DNA of 44,172 bases, taken from positions 1 to 44,172 of the forward strand of contig JALSJH010000092.1 in assembly GCA_026989455.1 (NCBI GenBank), given 5' to 3'. The DNA comes from Chromatiales bacterium. Its GTDB lineage: Bacteria > Pseudomonadota > Gammaproteobacteria > RBG-16-57-12. A program made the position numbers and the translations under genes. Below are positions 9,917-18,364 of this stretch, one piece after another (the stretch's first letter is position 1; each line of letters opens with the position of its first letter). Below the pieces are notes generated by a model that was not told where the DNA came from, ran no database searches, and worked only from the letters and a program-made list of their open reading frames with translations.

Positions 9917-9966
9917 TGAAGGACTCGCTCATCGTGAGTTCGGATCAGGCAGGCAGCCCACGACCA

Positions 9967-10236
9967 CTACTCCGCCTCTCCAAAGCGGTTGGCGACGAGT
10001 GAGCAGAGTTGCTGCAATGCCCCCTCTTCATCATCGCCGTCCGCATAGATAATAATCTCTTTTCCTCTACTCGCCGCAAGCATCATAACTCCCATGATGC
10101 TTTTACCATTAACACGGCGTTCACCATGCTCCACCTCAATTTCGCACGAAAACCCAGAGGCAAGTGATACCAGTTTGGCCGCTGCCCGCGCATGCAAGCC
10201 CAGCTTATTAACTATGGTAACTCGCTGGCTTTTCAT
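9967..10236 (-). CDS. HPr family phosphocarrier protein (NPr/HPr)
   Basis: Phosphocarrier of the phosphotransferase system, 89 aa. Starting at the ATG at 10236, which overlaps the EIIA stop as ATGA, puts the phosphorylated histidine of GLHARAA at position 15 and the serine of NGKSIMG at position 46. These are the standard numbers for the EI-dependent and HprK-dependent sites. A GTG two codons earlier is the alternative start. Retention of Ser46 beside an hprK gene suggests that both phosphorylations occur. No enzyme I gene is in the window, and no sugar-specific EIIB/EIIC, so a regulatory rather than transport role is likely. Confidence 0.93.
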   Translation of the reverse strand: MKSQRVTIVNKLGLHARAAAKLVSLASGFSCEIEVEHGERRVNGKSIMGVMMLAASRGKEIIIYADGDDEEGALQQLCSLVANRFGEAE

Positions 10237-10631
10237 TGACACTCTTCACCACAAATAAAGATGCCCTCGCGGCCACCCTCTTGCGCCTTAAGCGCGACGG
10301 CATCGATCTTTAGGCTGGCATAATTTAGAACCCGCACCACCATCGGCAGGTTGATCCCTGAAACAACCCGCACATTAGCGGCTTTCGCCAGACGATTGGC
10401 AATATTGGAGGGTGTTCCACCATACATATCTGTCAAAACAACCACACCCGAGCCGCTATCCAACTTCTGGATCAAATCGAGTGCTCGCTCATAGCGCTGT
10501 TCGCAATCACAATCCATCGGCACAGGAAGCAGCTCGGTTGCCAGCGGGCAGATGCCGACAATTTTGGTTGCCGTCTCTAAGATCACACGGCCCACCGCAT
10601 CATGAGTAATAATCAGCAAGCCGATGCTCAT
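10233..10631 (-). CDS. PTS EIIA component, mannose/fructose family
   Basis: Cytoplasmic EIIA-Man domain protein of 132 aa. The N-terminal MSIGLLIITHDAVG carries the phosphorylated histidine at position 10, and the DMYGGTPSNIANRL motif is the family's phosphate-site loop. The fused IIB domain found in E. coli ManX is absent. Its start overlaps the rapZ stop as ATGA and its stop overlaps the HPr start, so rapZ, EIIA and HPr form a tightly coupled block. In Proteobacteria such stand-alone EIIA-Man proteins act as end acceptors in regulatory phosphorelays. What it controls here is not visible. Confidence 0.93.
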   Translation of the reverse strand: MSIGLLIITHDAVGRVILETATKIVGICPLATELLPVPMDCDCEQRYERALDLIQKLDSGSGVVVLTDMYGGTPSNIANRLAKAANVRVVSGINLPMVVRVLNYASLKIDAVALKAQEGGREGIFICGEECQ

Positions 10632-11482
10632 GCCAGCTCCCGATGCCGAGCGATCATTTGTGGGTAACGCTGTTTAAGCTGTTGCTGTAATCTTTCCACA
10701 CAGTAAACAGAGCGGTGCTGCCCCCCAGTGCAGCCGATAGCAACTGTCATATAGCTGCGATTTTCAGCCTCAAAACGAGGTAGCCAGCGCAACAAGAAAT
10801 CAGCAATGTCCGCTTCCATTTGAGCCACTTCAGGCTGCGCTGCTAGGTAGTCCATCACCGGTTTTTCCAGGCCTGTCGCGTGTCGTAGATGCGACTCCCA
10901 ATGGGGGTTAGGCAGACAACGCACATCAAATATAAAATCAACATCAGCGGGGGCACCGTGTTTAAAGCCAAATGACATCAGCAGCAGTGAGAGCGCTCCT
11001 TTTGTTCGCTTCACCACTCGATCTGCAATTATTGACCGCAACTCGCGAACATTGGTGTTGCTGGTTTCAATGCAGATGTCTGCACATTCACGCACTGCAC
11101 CCAGCAGGAGCCGCTCTTGCTTCACCGCTTCAGCCAATGAAACATTATCTTTACTCAAGGGGTGTTTACGGCGTGTTTCACTAAAGCGTTTCTGTAACAC
11201 AGGCTCGGTGGCATCAAGAAACAGCACTTCACACTCTGCGCCCAGCTTACGAACATCATTTAGCACTTCAGGAAAGTGCTGAAGGTCACTACTCAGGTTC
11301 CGCACATCGATCCCCACCGCCAAGCTCTCGACAGGGTGTTCGCGGCCCAAGCTTTGCGAAACAAAATCTTTCAATAACATTAGCGGCAGATTATCAATAC
11401 AGTAGTAACCCGCATCTTCAAGTACATTCAGTGCGGTACTTTTACCTGAACCTGAATAGCCACTGACCACAATCAGCTTCAT
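10628..11482 (-). CDS. rapZ: RNase adapter protein RapZ
   Basis: RapZ (YvcJ family), 284 aa. In E. coli it binds the sRNA GlmZ and delivers it to RNase E, tuning glucosamine-6-phosphate synthase and so cell-envelope precursor supply. The N-terminal P-loop is GYSGSGKS at residues 8-15, with IGIDVRN-like and VLFLDA motifs following. The C-terminal RNA-binding domain has FGFKHGAPADVDFIFDVRCL and GCTGGQHRSVYCVERL. The length equals E. coli RapZ (284). It overlaps hprK by ATGA. Whether this species has GlmZ is unknown from the window. Confidence 0.96.
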   Translation of the reverse strand: MKLIVVSGYSGSGKSTALNVLEDAGYYCIDNLPLMLLKDFVSQSLGREHPVESLAVGIDVRNLSSDLQHFPEVLNDVRKLGAECEVLFLDATEPVLQKRFSETRRKHPLSKDNVSLAEAVKQERLLLGAVRECADICIETSNTNVRELRSIIADRVVKRTKGALSLLLMSFGFKHGAPADVDFIFDVRCLPNPHWESHLRHATGLEKPVMDYLAAQPEVAQMEADIADFLLRWLPRFEAENRSYMTVAIGCTGGQHRSVYCVERLQQQLKQRYPQMIARHRELA

Positions 11483-12426
11483 AGATCACCTCTGGCAAGC
11501 TGTTCGGAGTGTCGCCGCATAAACTCCTGATCTGCATAATAGCCCTTGCTGCGTAAAATATGCTGGCTCGCCGCACTCTCCACCAAAACCGCAAGGTTGC
11601 GGCCCGATGCCACAGGAATTGTGATCTCGGAAATCTCAACTTCCAGCACAACACGACTGGCGCGATCACCCGCTAGGCGGTCAATTTGCTGCATTTCGCT
11701 ATTGTTCATCTGTTTTAGCTGAATAATCAGGCGAAGGTTTTTATCCTGCTTAATCGCGCTATCACCAAAAAGCGCACGCACATTCAGGATACCCAAGCCA
11801 CGAACCTCAAGGAAATCCTGTAAAAGTGACGGGCAACGCCCACGAATGGTGTCGGCTGAGATCCGAAAAAACTCCGGCGCATCATCCGCGATAATACGAT
11901 GACCACGACTTAGCAGCTCCAGTGCCAGCTCACTCTTGCCGACACTGCTTTTTCCGGTCAACAAAACACCCACACCTTTAACTTCCATAAAGACACCGTG
12001 CAACACTTGTTTGTCAGCAACTGCAATCGCGTAATACTCTTGCAGATAATTTATTAATTTCCGGCAAGAGGCCGAGCTGGTGAGGAGGGGAAGGTCGTTA
12101 TCGTCGGCGGCCTGTTGAAAGTCAGCCGGTACTTTTGCCTGATCAGCGATGACAATACTCATCGGCGACAATGCAAACAGTGCTTTTATTTGGCCAGCAC
12201 GCGCATTTTTTTTCAGTCGATCCAGGTAGATTAGCTCGTGATCACCCAGCACCTGAATATGGGGGGGCTGAATAACATTCATGTAACCAAACAGAACATC
12301 GTTGTTCTCTTTGCACTTTTCAAGGTCGATCGAGCGGCTAACGCCGGAATAACCTGCCATCCACTCAAGGCCTAGCGTCTCTTGGTGTGCTTCAAACAGC
12401 GCCTTAATGGTTAAAAGAGAGGCCAC
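11479..12426 (-). CDS. hprK: HPr kinase/phosphorylase HprK
   Basis: Bifunctional enzyme of 315 aa that phosphorylates and dephosphorylates Ser46 of HPr. The N-terminal domain (about 1-130) is followed by the catalytic domain with Walker A GKSSVGKS at about 158-165 and the HprK signature EVRGLGILNV at about 207-216. The C-terminal region ends HILRSKGYYADQEFMRRHSE. HprK is usual in Firmicutes, betaproteobacteria and some gammaproteobacteria but absent from Enterobacteriaceae. It lies 3 bp after ptsN and overlaps rapZ, and its substrate HPr is two genes downstream with Ser46 intact. Confidence 0.96.
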   Translation of the reverse strand: MASLLTIKALFEAHQETLGLEWMAGYSGVSRSIDLEKCKENNDVLFGYMNVIQPPHIQVLGDHELIYLDRLKKNARAGQIKALFALSPMSIVIADQAKVPADFQQAADDNDLPLLTSSASCRKLINYLQEYYAIAVADKQVLHGVFMEVKGVGVLLTGKSSVGKSELALELLSRGHRIIADDAPEFFRISADTIRGRCPSLLQDFLEVRGLGILNVRALFGDSAIKQDKNLRLIIQLKQMNNSEMQQIDRLAGDRASRVVLEVEISEITIPVASGRNLAVLVESAASQHILRSKGYYADQEFMRRHSEQLARGDL

Positions 12427-12429
12427 CCG

Positions 12430-12891
12430 TCAGTGATCTTTTGACCAGCCGGTGATCAATGCGTGTAACTGCTCATTATCTTGGCACTCACGAAGGGTTC
12501 GACAAAGTGCATGATCACTAAACATTTCAGCCAATTGAGCCAACATCTGCAAATGTTCATCGGTCGACTCTTCGGGTACTGCCAAGATAAAAAGCAGATC
12601 AACAGGTTGACCATCAATTGCGTCGTAATCAACCGGCTCCGACAACTGAACAAAAAGTGCCATGGCCTTAGTTAAGTTTTTAACACGACCATGGGGTATC
12701 GCAACACCATGCCCAAAACCGGTGCTGCCCAGTCGCTCTCGGGCAATCAGGCTATCCTGAATAACACCCTGAGGAACTGTCGCACCACCGGCTGCAAGCA
12801 CTTCGCTGGCAAGTTCCAGCACACGTTTCTTGCTGGCAACACTCACCCCACAGAGTACATTTTCTGGGGCAAGAATATCTGAAAGTTTCAT
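12430..12891 (-). CDS. ptsN: PTS IIA-like nitrogen regulatory protein PtsN
   Basis: EIIA-Ntr, 153 aa, the output protein of the nitrogen PTS; in E. coli its unphosphorylated form affects K+ uptake through TrkA and KdpD. The active-site histidine is in VAIPHGRV at position 67, followed by FVQLSEPVDYDAIDGQPVDL, typical of the family. In place and order (after rpoN and hpf) it matches E. coli. It is followed closely by hprK, so this branch may receive signals from both HPr phosphorylation sites. Confidence 0.96.
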   Translation of the reverse strand: MKLSDILAPENVLCGVSVASKKRVLELASEVLAAGGATVPQGVIQDSLIARERLGSTGFGHGVAIPHGRVKNLTKAMALFVQLSEPVDYDAIDGQPVDLLFILAVPEESTDEHLQMLAQLAEMFSDHALCRTLRECQDNEQLHALITGWSKDH

Positions 12892-12912
12892 ACTGTTATT
12901 ATCTTCAACCCT

Positions 12913-13254
12913 TCACGCGTTATCTATCTCGACCGCTTGGCTCTTGACTGCAGCCGCCTCACTCCGATGGTGGTCGGTCAGTTTTTCTTTATGTTTTTTG
13001 ATCTGCCGGTCAAGCTTATCAACTAGGGAGTCTATTGCCGCGTACATATTCTCATTGGTCGCCTCAGCAAACAGATCACCACCCGCCACATGAACCGTGG
13101 CCTCTGCTTTCTGGTTTTTCTTTTCAACCGAAAGAATGACATGAACATTGGTTACATTGTCAAAATAGCGCTCAAGGCGCGTAATCTTGCTCTTAACGTA
13201 CTCTTGCATTGCTTCTGTTAAATCGATTTTCTGGCCAGTAATATTTAATTGCAT
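12913..13254 (-). CDS. hpf: Ribosome hibernation promoting factor, short form
   Basis: Protein of 113 aa of the HPF/RaiA family that binds the 30S decoding centre in slow growth and helps form inactive ribosome dimers. The N-terminus MQLNITGQKIDLTEAMQEYV and the segment NVTNVHVILSVEKKNQKAEA are characteristic, as is NMYAAIDSLVDKLDRQIKKH. The long C-terminal domain of dual-domain HPF is absent, as in other gammaproteobacteria. It lies between rpoN and ptsN, the standard order, 15 bp after rpoN. Confidence 0.95.
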   Translation of the reverse strand: MQLNITGQKIDLTEAMQEYVKSKITRLERYFDNVTNVHVILSVEKKNQKAEATVHVAGGDLFAEATNENMYAAIDSLVDKLDRQIKKHKEKLTDHHRSEAAAVKSQAVEIDNA

Positions 13255-13269
13255 TATTAACTCCTAGTC

Positions 13270-14739
13270 TTAACCGAGTCGCTTACGTTCATTTGAAGGA
13301 GGAATAGACATCGCCTCACGGTATTTGGCTACTGTTCGGCGAGCAACATTAATGCCTTGATCACCCAACAAGTTTGCCAATTTGTTATCGCTTAAGGGCT
13401 TTTTAGGCTCTTCTGCAATGATAAGTTTCTTGAGTAGGGCACGAATGGCGGTAGAGGAACACTCTCCGCCGCCCACTGTCCCCACGTGGCTGGAAAAGAA
13501 ATACTTCAGTTCAAAAATTCCACGCGGGGTGTGCATATATTTTTTTGTGGTAACACGGGAGATGGTCGACTCGTGCATGCCCACTTCTTCGGCTACATCT
13601 GCCAATACTAGCGCCTTCATCGCCTCTTCGCCATATTCGAAAAAAGCACGCTGGTACTCTACGATGCATTTAGAGACTTTTAGTAGTGTCTCACTACGGC
13701 TCTTCAGGCTCTTAATAAACCAGCGAGCCTCTTGAAGGTTGCTCTTTAAATAGGTGTTATCTGCGCTGTTATCCGCACGCTTAATCATACCAGAATAATA
13801 GGGGTTTACCCTTATTTTTGGCGCGCACTCAGGATTCAGTTCCACCTTCCACTTGCCCTTTACTTTCGTCACCAACACCTCAGGAACAATATACTCTGAC
13901 GGTGATTCCGTAATGGCATTGCCCGGGCGGGGGTTAACCGATTGCACCAGTGAGATGACTTCCATCAACACCTCTTCACTCAACTGCATTCGGCGCATGA
14001 TCTGTTTAAAGTCACGCGCAGCCAATAGCGCCATAAAGTCACCAATTAGCCGTTTTCCTTCTTGAAGCCTCGGGGTATCCGCATCATATTGCTCAAGTTG
14101 TAACAGGATAGATTCGCGCAGGTCTCGCGCCGCAACACCCGGTGGATCACAATGCTGCACCACACACAGTACCGCTTCTATTTCATCGAGCTCAATACCC
14201 TCATCCTCATCAAAACCCTCAAGGAGCTCTTCAAGTGCGACGCTAAGATAGCCTTCATCATCAATGGAATCGATAATGGCACTGGCAATATCGCGGTCAC
14301 GAGGTGACAGGTTGCTCATCTCAATCTGCCAGACAAGGTGCTCTTGCAGCGACTGACTGCCGCTGCCGTGCTCAAATTCGCGCTGATCCTCATCAGCACC
14401 ACCCAGCATGGGGCCTGCCGGCGCTTCAAACACATCATCCCAGCCACTATCTACAGGCAAGTCATCCGGAATATTTTCGTTACTTTGCAGTTCGCGCTCT
14501 TCTTTTGCCGGTGCCTCAGCCCCACTCTCGGCCTCAACTGCTGCCCGCTCGTCTGCTGGCGGGGCATCACTGTCACGACCAACGTCTTCATCCACCTCAA
14601 GCAGCGGATTAGAGTCGAGTGCCTCTTGTATCTCCGCTTCCAACTCCATACTGGAGAGTTGCAGCAGGCGTATTGCCTGCTGCAGCTGCGGTGTCATTGT
14701 CAGACTATGACCTAGTTTTATTTGAAGCGATTGTTTCAT
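13270..14739 (-). CDS. rpoN: RNA polymerase sigma-54 factor RpoN
   Basis: Alternative sigma factor of 489 aa for -24/-12 promoters, which need AAA+ activators. The start at 14739 gives MKQSLQIKLGHSLTMTPQLQ, the conserved glutamine-rich region I; the 13-codon upstream extension is not conserved. A long acidic region II covers about residues 40-115. The core-binding domain follows, then the DNA-binding part with the helix-turn-helix DVAEEVGMHESTISRVTTKK and the RpoN box ARRTVAKYRE near residue 470. Gene order lptB-rpoN-hpf-ptsN is as in E. coli. Confidence 0.98.
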   Translation of the reverse strand: MKQSLQIKLGHSLTMTPQLQQAIRLLQLSSMELEAEIQEALDSNPLLEVDEDVGRDSDAPPADERAAVEAESGAEAPAKEERELQSNENIPDDLPVDSGWDDVFEAPAGPMLGGADEDQREFEHGSGSQSLQEHLVWQIEMSNLSPRDRDIASAIIDSIDDEGYLSVALEELLEGFDEDEGIELDEIEAVLCVVQHCDPPGVAARDLRESILLQLEQYDADTPRLQEGKRLIGDFMALLAARDFKQIMRRMQLSEEVLMEVISLVQSVNPRPGNAITESPSEYIVPEVLVTKVKGKWKVELNPECAPKIRVNPYYSGMIKRADNSADNTYLKSNLQEARWFIKSLKSRSETLLKVSKCIVEYQRAFFEYGEEAMKALVLADVAEEVGMHESTISRVTTKKYMHTPRGIFELKYFFSSHVGTVGGGECSSTAIRALLKKLIIAEEPKKPLSDNKLANLLGDQGINVARRTVAKYREAMSIPPSNERKRLG

Positions 14740-14784
14740 GCGGCTCTTTATCTTCTCTCTCAGCACCCTTAGCGGCATTGATAC

Positions 14785-15510
14785 TTACATCTTAAAACCG
14801 TGTCCCAAATAAACATCTTTTACTTGCTGGTTTTCCAAAACCTCTTGTGGCGTACCTGTGGCCAGTACCTCACCGGCACTCATGATGTAGGCCCGCTGGC
14901 AGATACCAAGCGTTTCGCGCACATTGTGGTCTGTAATCAAAACACCAATCCCTCGCTGGCAGAGGTGTTTAATAATCTGCTGAATATCAAGCACCGAGAT
15001 CGGGTCAACACCCGCAAAAGGCTCATCGAGTAAAATAAAGGTGGGGTCAGCTGCCAGTGCGCGGGCAATCTCAACCCGGCGGCGCTCACCACCCGACAAG
15101 CTCATTCCTAGGCTATCTTGGACCTGGGTCAGGTGAAACTCTTGTAACAACCCCTCCAGTTTGCGTTGCCGCTGAGCGGGAGAGAGCGCCTTGTTCAGCT
15201 CCAATACCGCCATGATATTGTCGCTCACAGAGAGCTTGCGAAAGACAGATGCCTCTTGCGGCAAGTAACCGATGCCGAGTTTTGCACGGGCATGTAATGG
15301 TAGCGCAGTCAGGTCTTTGCCGTGCAGGGTGATTTTCCCCTTATCACTCGGAACCAGCCCCACAACCATATAAAAGCAGGTGGTTTTTCCAGCACCATTG
15401 GGCCCAAGCAGGCCAACCACCTCTCCTCGGTTGACGTAGAGGGAGACATCTTTAACAACTTGACGACTGCTGTACTGCTTCGCCACCCCGTCCACAACCA
15501 AGTCATTCAC
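14785..15510 (-). CDS. lptB: LPS export ABC transporter ATPase LptB
   Basis: ATPase that powers LPS extraction from the inner membrane with LptFG and LptC. It shows Walker [10 protein letters not shown], signature [10 protein letters not shown], Walker [14 protein letters not shown] and the switch histidine in [11 protein letters not shown]. The frame stays open to an ATG at 15540, but that would overlap lptA by 38 bp. The GTG at 15510, with AAGGGG upstream and an 8-bp overlap with lptA, gives 241 aa, the exact length of E. coli LptB, and is preferred. It follows lptC and lptA in one run. Confidence 0.96.
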   Translation of the reverse strand: MNDLVVDGVAKQYSSRQVVKDVSLYVNRGEVVGLLGPNGAGKTTCFYMVVGLVPSDKGKITLHGKDLTALPLHARAKLGIGYLPQEASVFRKLSVSDNIMAVLELNKALSPAQRQRKLEGLLQEFHLTQVQDSLGMSLSGGERRRVEIARALAADPTFILLDEPFAGVDPISVLDIQQIIKHLCQRGIGVLITDHNVRETLGICQRAYIMSAGEVLATGTPQEVLENQQVKDVYLGHGFKM

Positions 15511-16030
15511 CGGCAGCCCCTTGTGGTGAGGGGCGCTCACGAAGTGCTTCAGGTTGAATCACAACCCGCACCCGCTGCTTTTCATTGCCTTGGTGGCTGG
15601 CTAAAACCCTGTCGTTATAAATATCAAACTCGATCCGGCCACCACTAAAGTGGTTCCCACCTTGCCACAGTTGAGCCTCGCCCTCCATGAGCAGACGTCC
15701 GTCACTCATTTGATAGCTCATTGTTTTGGCTTCCGCCCGAATGGTTTCACCCGCCTCACCCACTATTTCAAAGCGAACCGGCGTGCCTTCTGATTCAATT
15801 CGGTGCAGAGTGCGCTTATCACTGAAAACGGACACCTGATCTGCACGCAAGCTCATGCCACCCTGCTGAAAAAGCACCTCACCACGGTAAACACTCACCC
15901 CTTTTGGCTCATCAATCAGCACTTCGGATGCCTCTATCAGTACCGGGGCGTTACGATCTGTCTCTGCTGCCATCAGTGGCATAGAGAGCAAAACAGCGAA
16001 CAGTGCAGCCCATTGATTAAAAATTCTCAT
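15503..16030 (-). CDS. lptA: LPS transport periplasmic protein LptA
   Basis: Periplasmic bridge protein of 175 aa that carries LPS from LptC to LptD. A signal peptide (about 1-22, cut after MAA) is followed by an OstA/LptA beta-jellyroll from [20 protein letters not shown] to about residue 150, with the repeating [18 protein letters not shown] and [20 protein letters not shown] strands. The tail is basic and low in complexity. Its start overlaps the end of lptC by 14 bp and its end overlaps lptB, so the three genes are translationally linked. Confidence 0.93.
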   Translation of the reverse strand: MRIFNQWAALFAVLLSMPLMAAETDRNAPVLIEASEVLIDEPKGVSVYRGEVLFQQGGMSLRADQVSVFSDKRTLHRIESEGTPVRFEIVGEAGETIRAEAKTMSYQMSDGRLLMEGEAQLWQGGNHFSGGRIEFDIYNDRVLASHQGNEKQRVRVVIQPEALRERPSPQGAAGE

Positions 16031-16604
16031 ACCTTACCCGAACTTTAGATTGCAACTGTAAACGATTATTTTGCAGATCAAGCAGCAAACCCCGCCCCCA
16101 CAGCTCGCCTACATCATGCTGTTTAAGAGAGATATCCGCCTCACTGCTCGCCTGCTTTTTCACTAGGTCAACTATAATATGCTCCAATTCCAGCTGGAGT
16201 GGAGCGGCATCGCCCCCGCCCTCACGAAGTGAGACATTATCTCGCAGCTCTAGCTGCTGCTCTCTTTTCTTTAGTAGGCCCTCTTCAGCCGCCACGACCC
16301 AGCCAGGTTGACCTTGGTGATAAATTACTATTTTAGGCTCTTGTAGGCTCATCGTATCATTGTGCGGAAAATGCGTCAGTGATGAGGCAAATACATGGTA
16401 TTTCGCATCGCCACCTTCGCCGGAGACGTGAAGGTTTAAGCCCCGCATGTGAAAATCGGATTGACTCTCCATTACCAGCTCGCGCTCACTCGGCGACTCC
16501 ATAACCTCCTGAGAGAACCAGACTATAGCGATGACAGCCGCCAAGCCAAAGCCCATCACTAGGTAGTGACGACGAGCTAACAAAAAGAGCCCATCCTGCG
16601 GCAC
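16017..16604 (-). CDS. lptC: LPS export system protein LptC
   Basis: Inner-membrane bitopic protein of 195 aa that takes LPS from LptBFG and passes it to LptA. One hydrophobic segment near residues 14-30 (YLVMGFGLAAVIAIVWF) anchors it, and the rest is the periplasmic LptC jellyroll, with FHMRGLNLHVSGEGGDAKYH and LLKKREQQLELRDNVSL typical of the family. It follows kdsC by 16 bp, as in E. coli. Sequence conservation in LptC is weak, so identification leans partly on position. Confidence 0.9.
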   Translation of the reverse strand: MPQDGLFLLARRHYLVMGFGLAAVIAIVWFSQEVMESPSERELVMESQSDFHMRGLNLHVSGEGGDAKYHVFASSLTHFPHNDTMSLQEPKIVIYHQGQPGWVVAAEEGLLKKREQQLELRDNVSLREGGGDAAPLQLELEHIIVDLVKKQASSEADISLKQHDVGELWGRGLLLDLQNNRLQLQSKVRVRYENF

Positions 16605-16620
16605 GCCCAGCGTGGGGATT

Positions 16621-17142
16621 TCACAGGTATCGGCGCAGTGCTGACTCCAGAGAGCCTTGCGCCTCCATAATCAACTCGCAAATATCACGAGCAGCACCGC
16701 GGCCACCGCAGCTGGGTGTCTGCCAATGAGCGTGTTTTTTAACCCAGCTGTGCGCATCCTGCACCGCAACCGCCAAGCCAACACGTCGCATAATTGGCAG
16801 GTCAACCACATCATCACCCACATAAGCCACTTGCTCGGCCGTTACATCCAGCCTCTCTATCAACTCCAGAAAGGCCGGCAGTTTTTCATGCTGCCCTTGA
16901 TAGACATATTTAATGCCAAGATTCTCCATGCGGTGGGTCACTACATTAGAGGTGCGGCCGGTAATGATAGCCACCTCAACACCACTTTCGCGCAGCATTT
17001 TCATACCGTGGCCATCGCGGGAGTTGAATGCCTTCATCTCCTCGCCACTGTCGCTAAAAAAGAGTGAACCATCGGTTAAGACACCATCCACATCAAAGAT
17101 AACCAGCTTAATCTGCTCAGCCCGCTCTAGAATATCCTGCAT
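16621..17142 (-). CDS. kdsC: KDO 8-phosphate phosphatase KdsC
   Basis: HAD-family phosphatase of 173 aa that makes free KDO for the LPS inner core. The motif I nucleophile is in FDVDGVLTDG, motif II is the Thr of IITGRTS, and motif III/IV lies in YVGDDVVDLPIMRRVGLAVA. It has no cap domain, as is usual for this subfamily of tetramers. The ATG at 17142 (MQDILERAEQIKLVIFDVDG) is chosen over an open extension of 27 codons that runs into kdsD. It sits between kdsD and lptC. Confidence 0.96.
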   Translation of the reverse strand: MQDILERAEQIKLVIFDVDGVLTDGSLFFSDSGEEMKAFNSRDGHGMKMLRESGVEVAIITGRTSNVVTHRMENLGIKYVYQGQHEKLPAFLELIERLDVTAEQVAYVGDDVVDLPIMRRVGLAVAVQDAHSWVKKHAHWQTPSCGGRGAARDICELIMEAQGSLESALRRYL

Positions 17143-17168
17143 ATTTCCACCTGCATTTTTGTCGATTT

Positions 17169-18149
17169 TTAGACCACACCCGCACGTAGAAGATCGTGCA
17201 TATTGAACGCGCCTACCACACACCCTGCATCATCAACCACGGGTAATGCATTGATTTTATACTCATCAAGTATCTGCAACGCCTCAGCCGCCAGCCTATT
17301 GCATTGTACCGTTTGGCAGGGTGTTGTCATATGCTCCTTTACCCGCATCTGATGCAGGTTGATCTCGCCATGATCGAGCATACGCCGCAAGTCACCATCC
17401 GTAAAAACCCCCCGCAGCTGCAATTTATCGTATGAATCAACTACCACAACCATCCCCAACCCTTTGCGCGTCATCTCCACCAAGGCATCACTCATTGGCT
17501 GTTCGCCGGTAACCAGGGGGATTGCCGAATCAGCGTGCATAATATCACTCACATGCAGTAACAACCGTCGGCCCAGACTACCGCCAGGATGGGAGAGTGC
17601 AAAATCTTCCGCTGTAAAACCCCGCGTCTCCAACAGTGAAACCGCCAGGGCATCCCCCATTGCTAGCGCTGCCGTAGTGCTCGCGGTGGGTGCCAGCCCA
17701 AGCGGACAAGCCTCCTTGCTCACACTGACATCGATATGAACATCCGCTTCACGCGCCAAGGTGGAGTCTGGATTACCGGTTAACGCAATCATCGGTACGC
17801 CTGCACGGCGAATCAGCGGCAGGATGGTTCTCAACTCACCCGTCTCACCCGAGTTGGAGTAAGCCAGCACCACATCTTTTGCTGTAATCATCCCCAGATC
17901 ACCATGACTCGCCTCACCGGGGTGCATAAAAAAAGCGGGGGTTCCGGTGCTGGCCAGTGTCGCCGCCACCTTACTACCGATGTGACCCGACTTGCCCATA
18001 CCCGTCACCACCACCCGCCCTTCACAGGCCAGCATAAACTCACAGGCACGCACAAAGTCATCATCAATTCGGGCAATCAGCGCGGTGATCGAGTCAGCCT
18101 CGGTTTTTAGCACCGCCGTCGCCAATGCGGTTACTTTTTGCTTATCCAT
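17169..18149 (-). CDS. kdsD: Arabinose-5-phosphate isomerase KdsD
   Basis: Converts ribulose 5-phosphate to arabinose 5-phosphate, the first step to KDO. It has 326 aa with an N-terminal SIS sugar-isomerase domain (VVVTGMGKSGHIGSKVAATL, FFMHPGEASHGDLGMI, YSNSGETGEL) and two C-terminal CBS domains from about residue 205. SLGRRLLLHVSDIMH marks the junction. The length matches E. coli KdsD (328). It stands at the head of the kdsD-kdsC-lptCAB run, 5 bp after the small HMA gene. Confidence 0.97.
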   Translation of the reverse strand: MDKQKVTALATAVLKTEADSITALIARIDDDFVRACEFMLACEGRVVVTGMGKSGHIGSKVAATLASTGTPAFFMHPGEASHGDLGMITAKDVVLAYSNSGETGELRTILPLIRRAGVPMIALTGNPDSTLAREADVHIDVSVSKEACPLGLAPTASTTAALAMGDALAVSLLETRGFTAEDFALSHPGGSLGRRLLLHVSDIMHADSAIPLVTGEQPMSDALVEMTRKGLGMVVVVDSYDKLQLRGVFTDGDLRRMLDHGEINLHQMRVKEHMTTPCQTVQCNRLAAEALQILDEYKINALPVVDDAGCVVGAFNMHDLLRAGVV

Positions 18150-18154
18150 GGGGC

Positions 18155-18358
18155 TTACTCTACCTTCTCTGGGTAACCCAGCGCATCCAAGCAGCGCGCC
18201 AAATCAGCACGGTCAAGGTGATCACCACTAATAATAACCGTACCGGTGGTTGGCTCAACTTCAACCTCCATCACCTCATCTCGCGCCAGTAACCCCGCAA
18301 TGATGTTGTTCACACAGCTCTGACACTTCACATTTGCGACCGTTAATAGTTCCGCCAT
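18155..18358 (-). CDS. Heavy-metal-associated (HMA) domain protein
   Basis: A small protein of 67 aa made of a single HMA fold, as in CopZ-type copper chaperones and the N-terminal domains of P-type ATPases. The metal-binding CxxC is in VKCQSCVNNI (Cys12, Cys15), and the rest follows the beta-alpha-beta-beta-alpha-beta pattern ending CLDALGYPEKVE. The usual Met before the motif (MxCxxC) is Val, so the metal is uncertain. It lies between a cation antiporter gene and kdsD, 5-6 bp from each. No copper exporter is nearby. Confidence 0.85.
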   Translation of the reverse strand: MAELLTVANVKCQSCVNNIIAGLLARDEVMEVEVEPTTGTVIISGDHLDRADLARCLDALGYPEKVE

Positions 18359-18364
18359 AATTTA

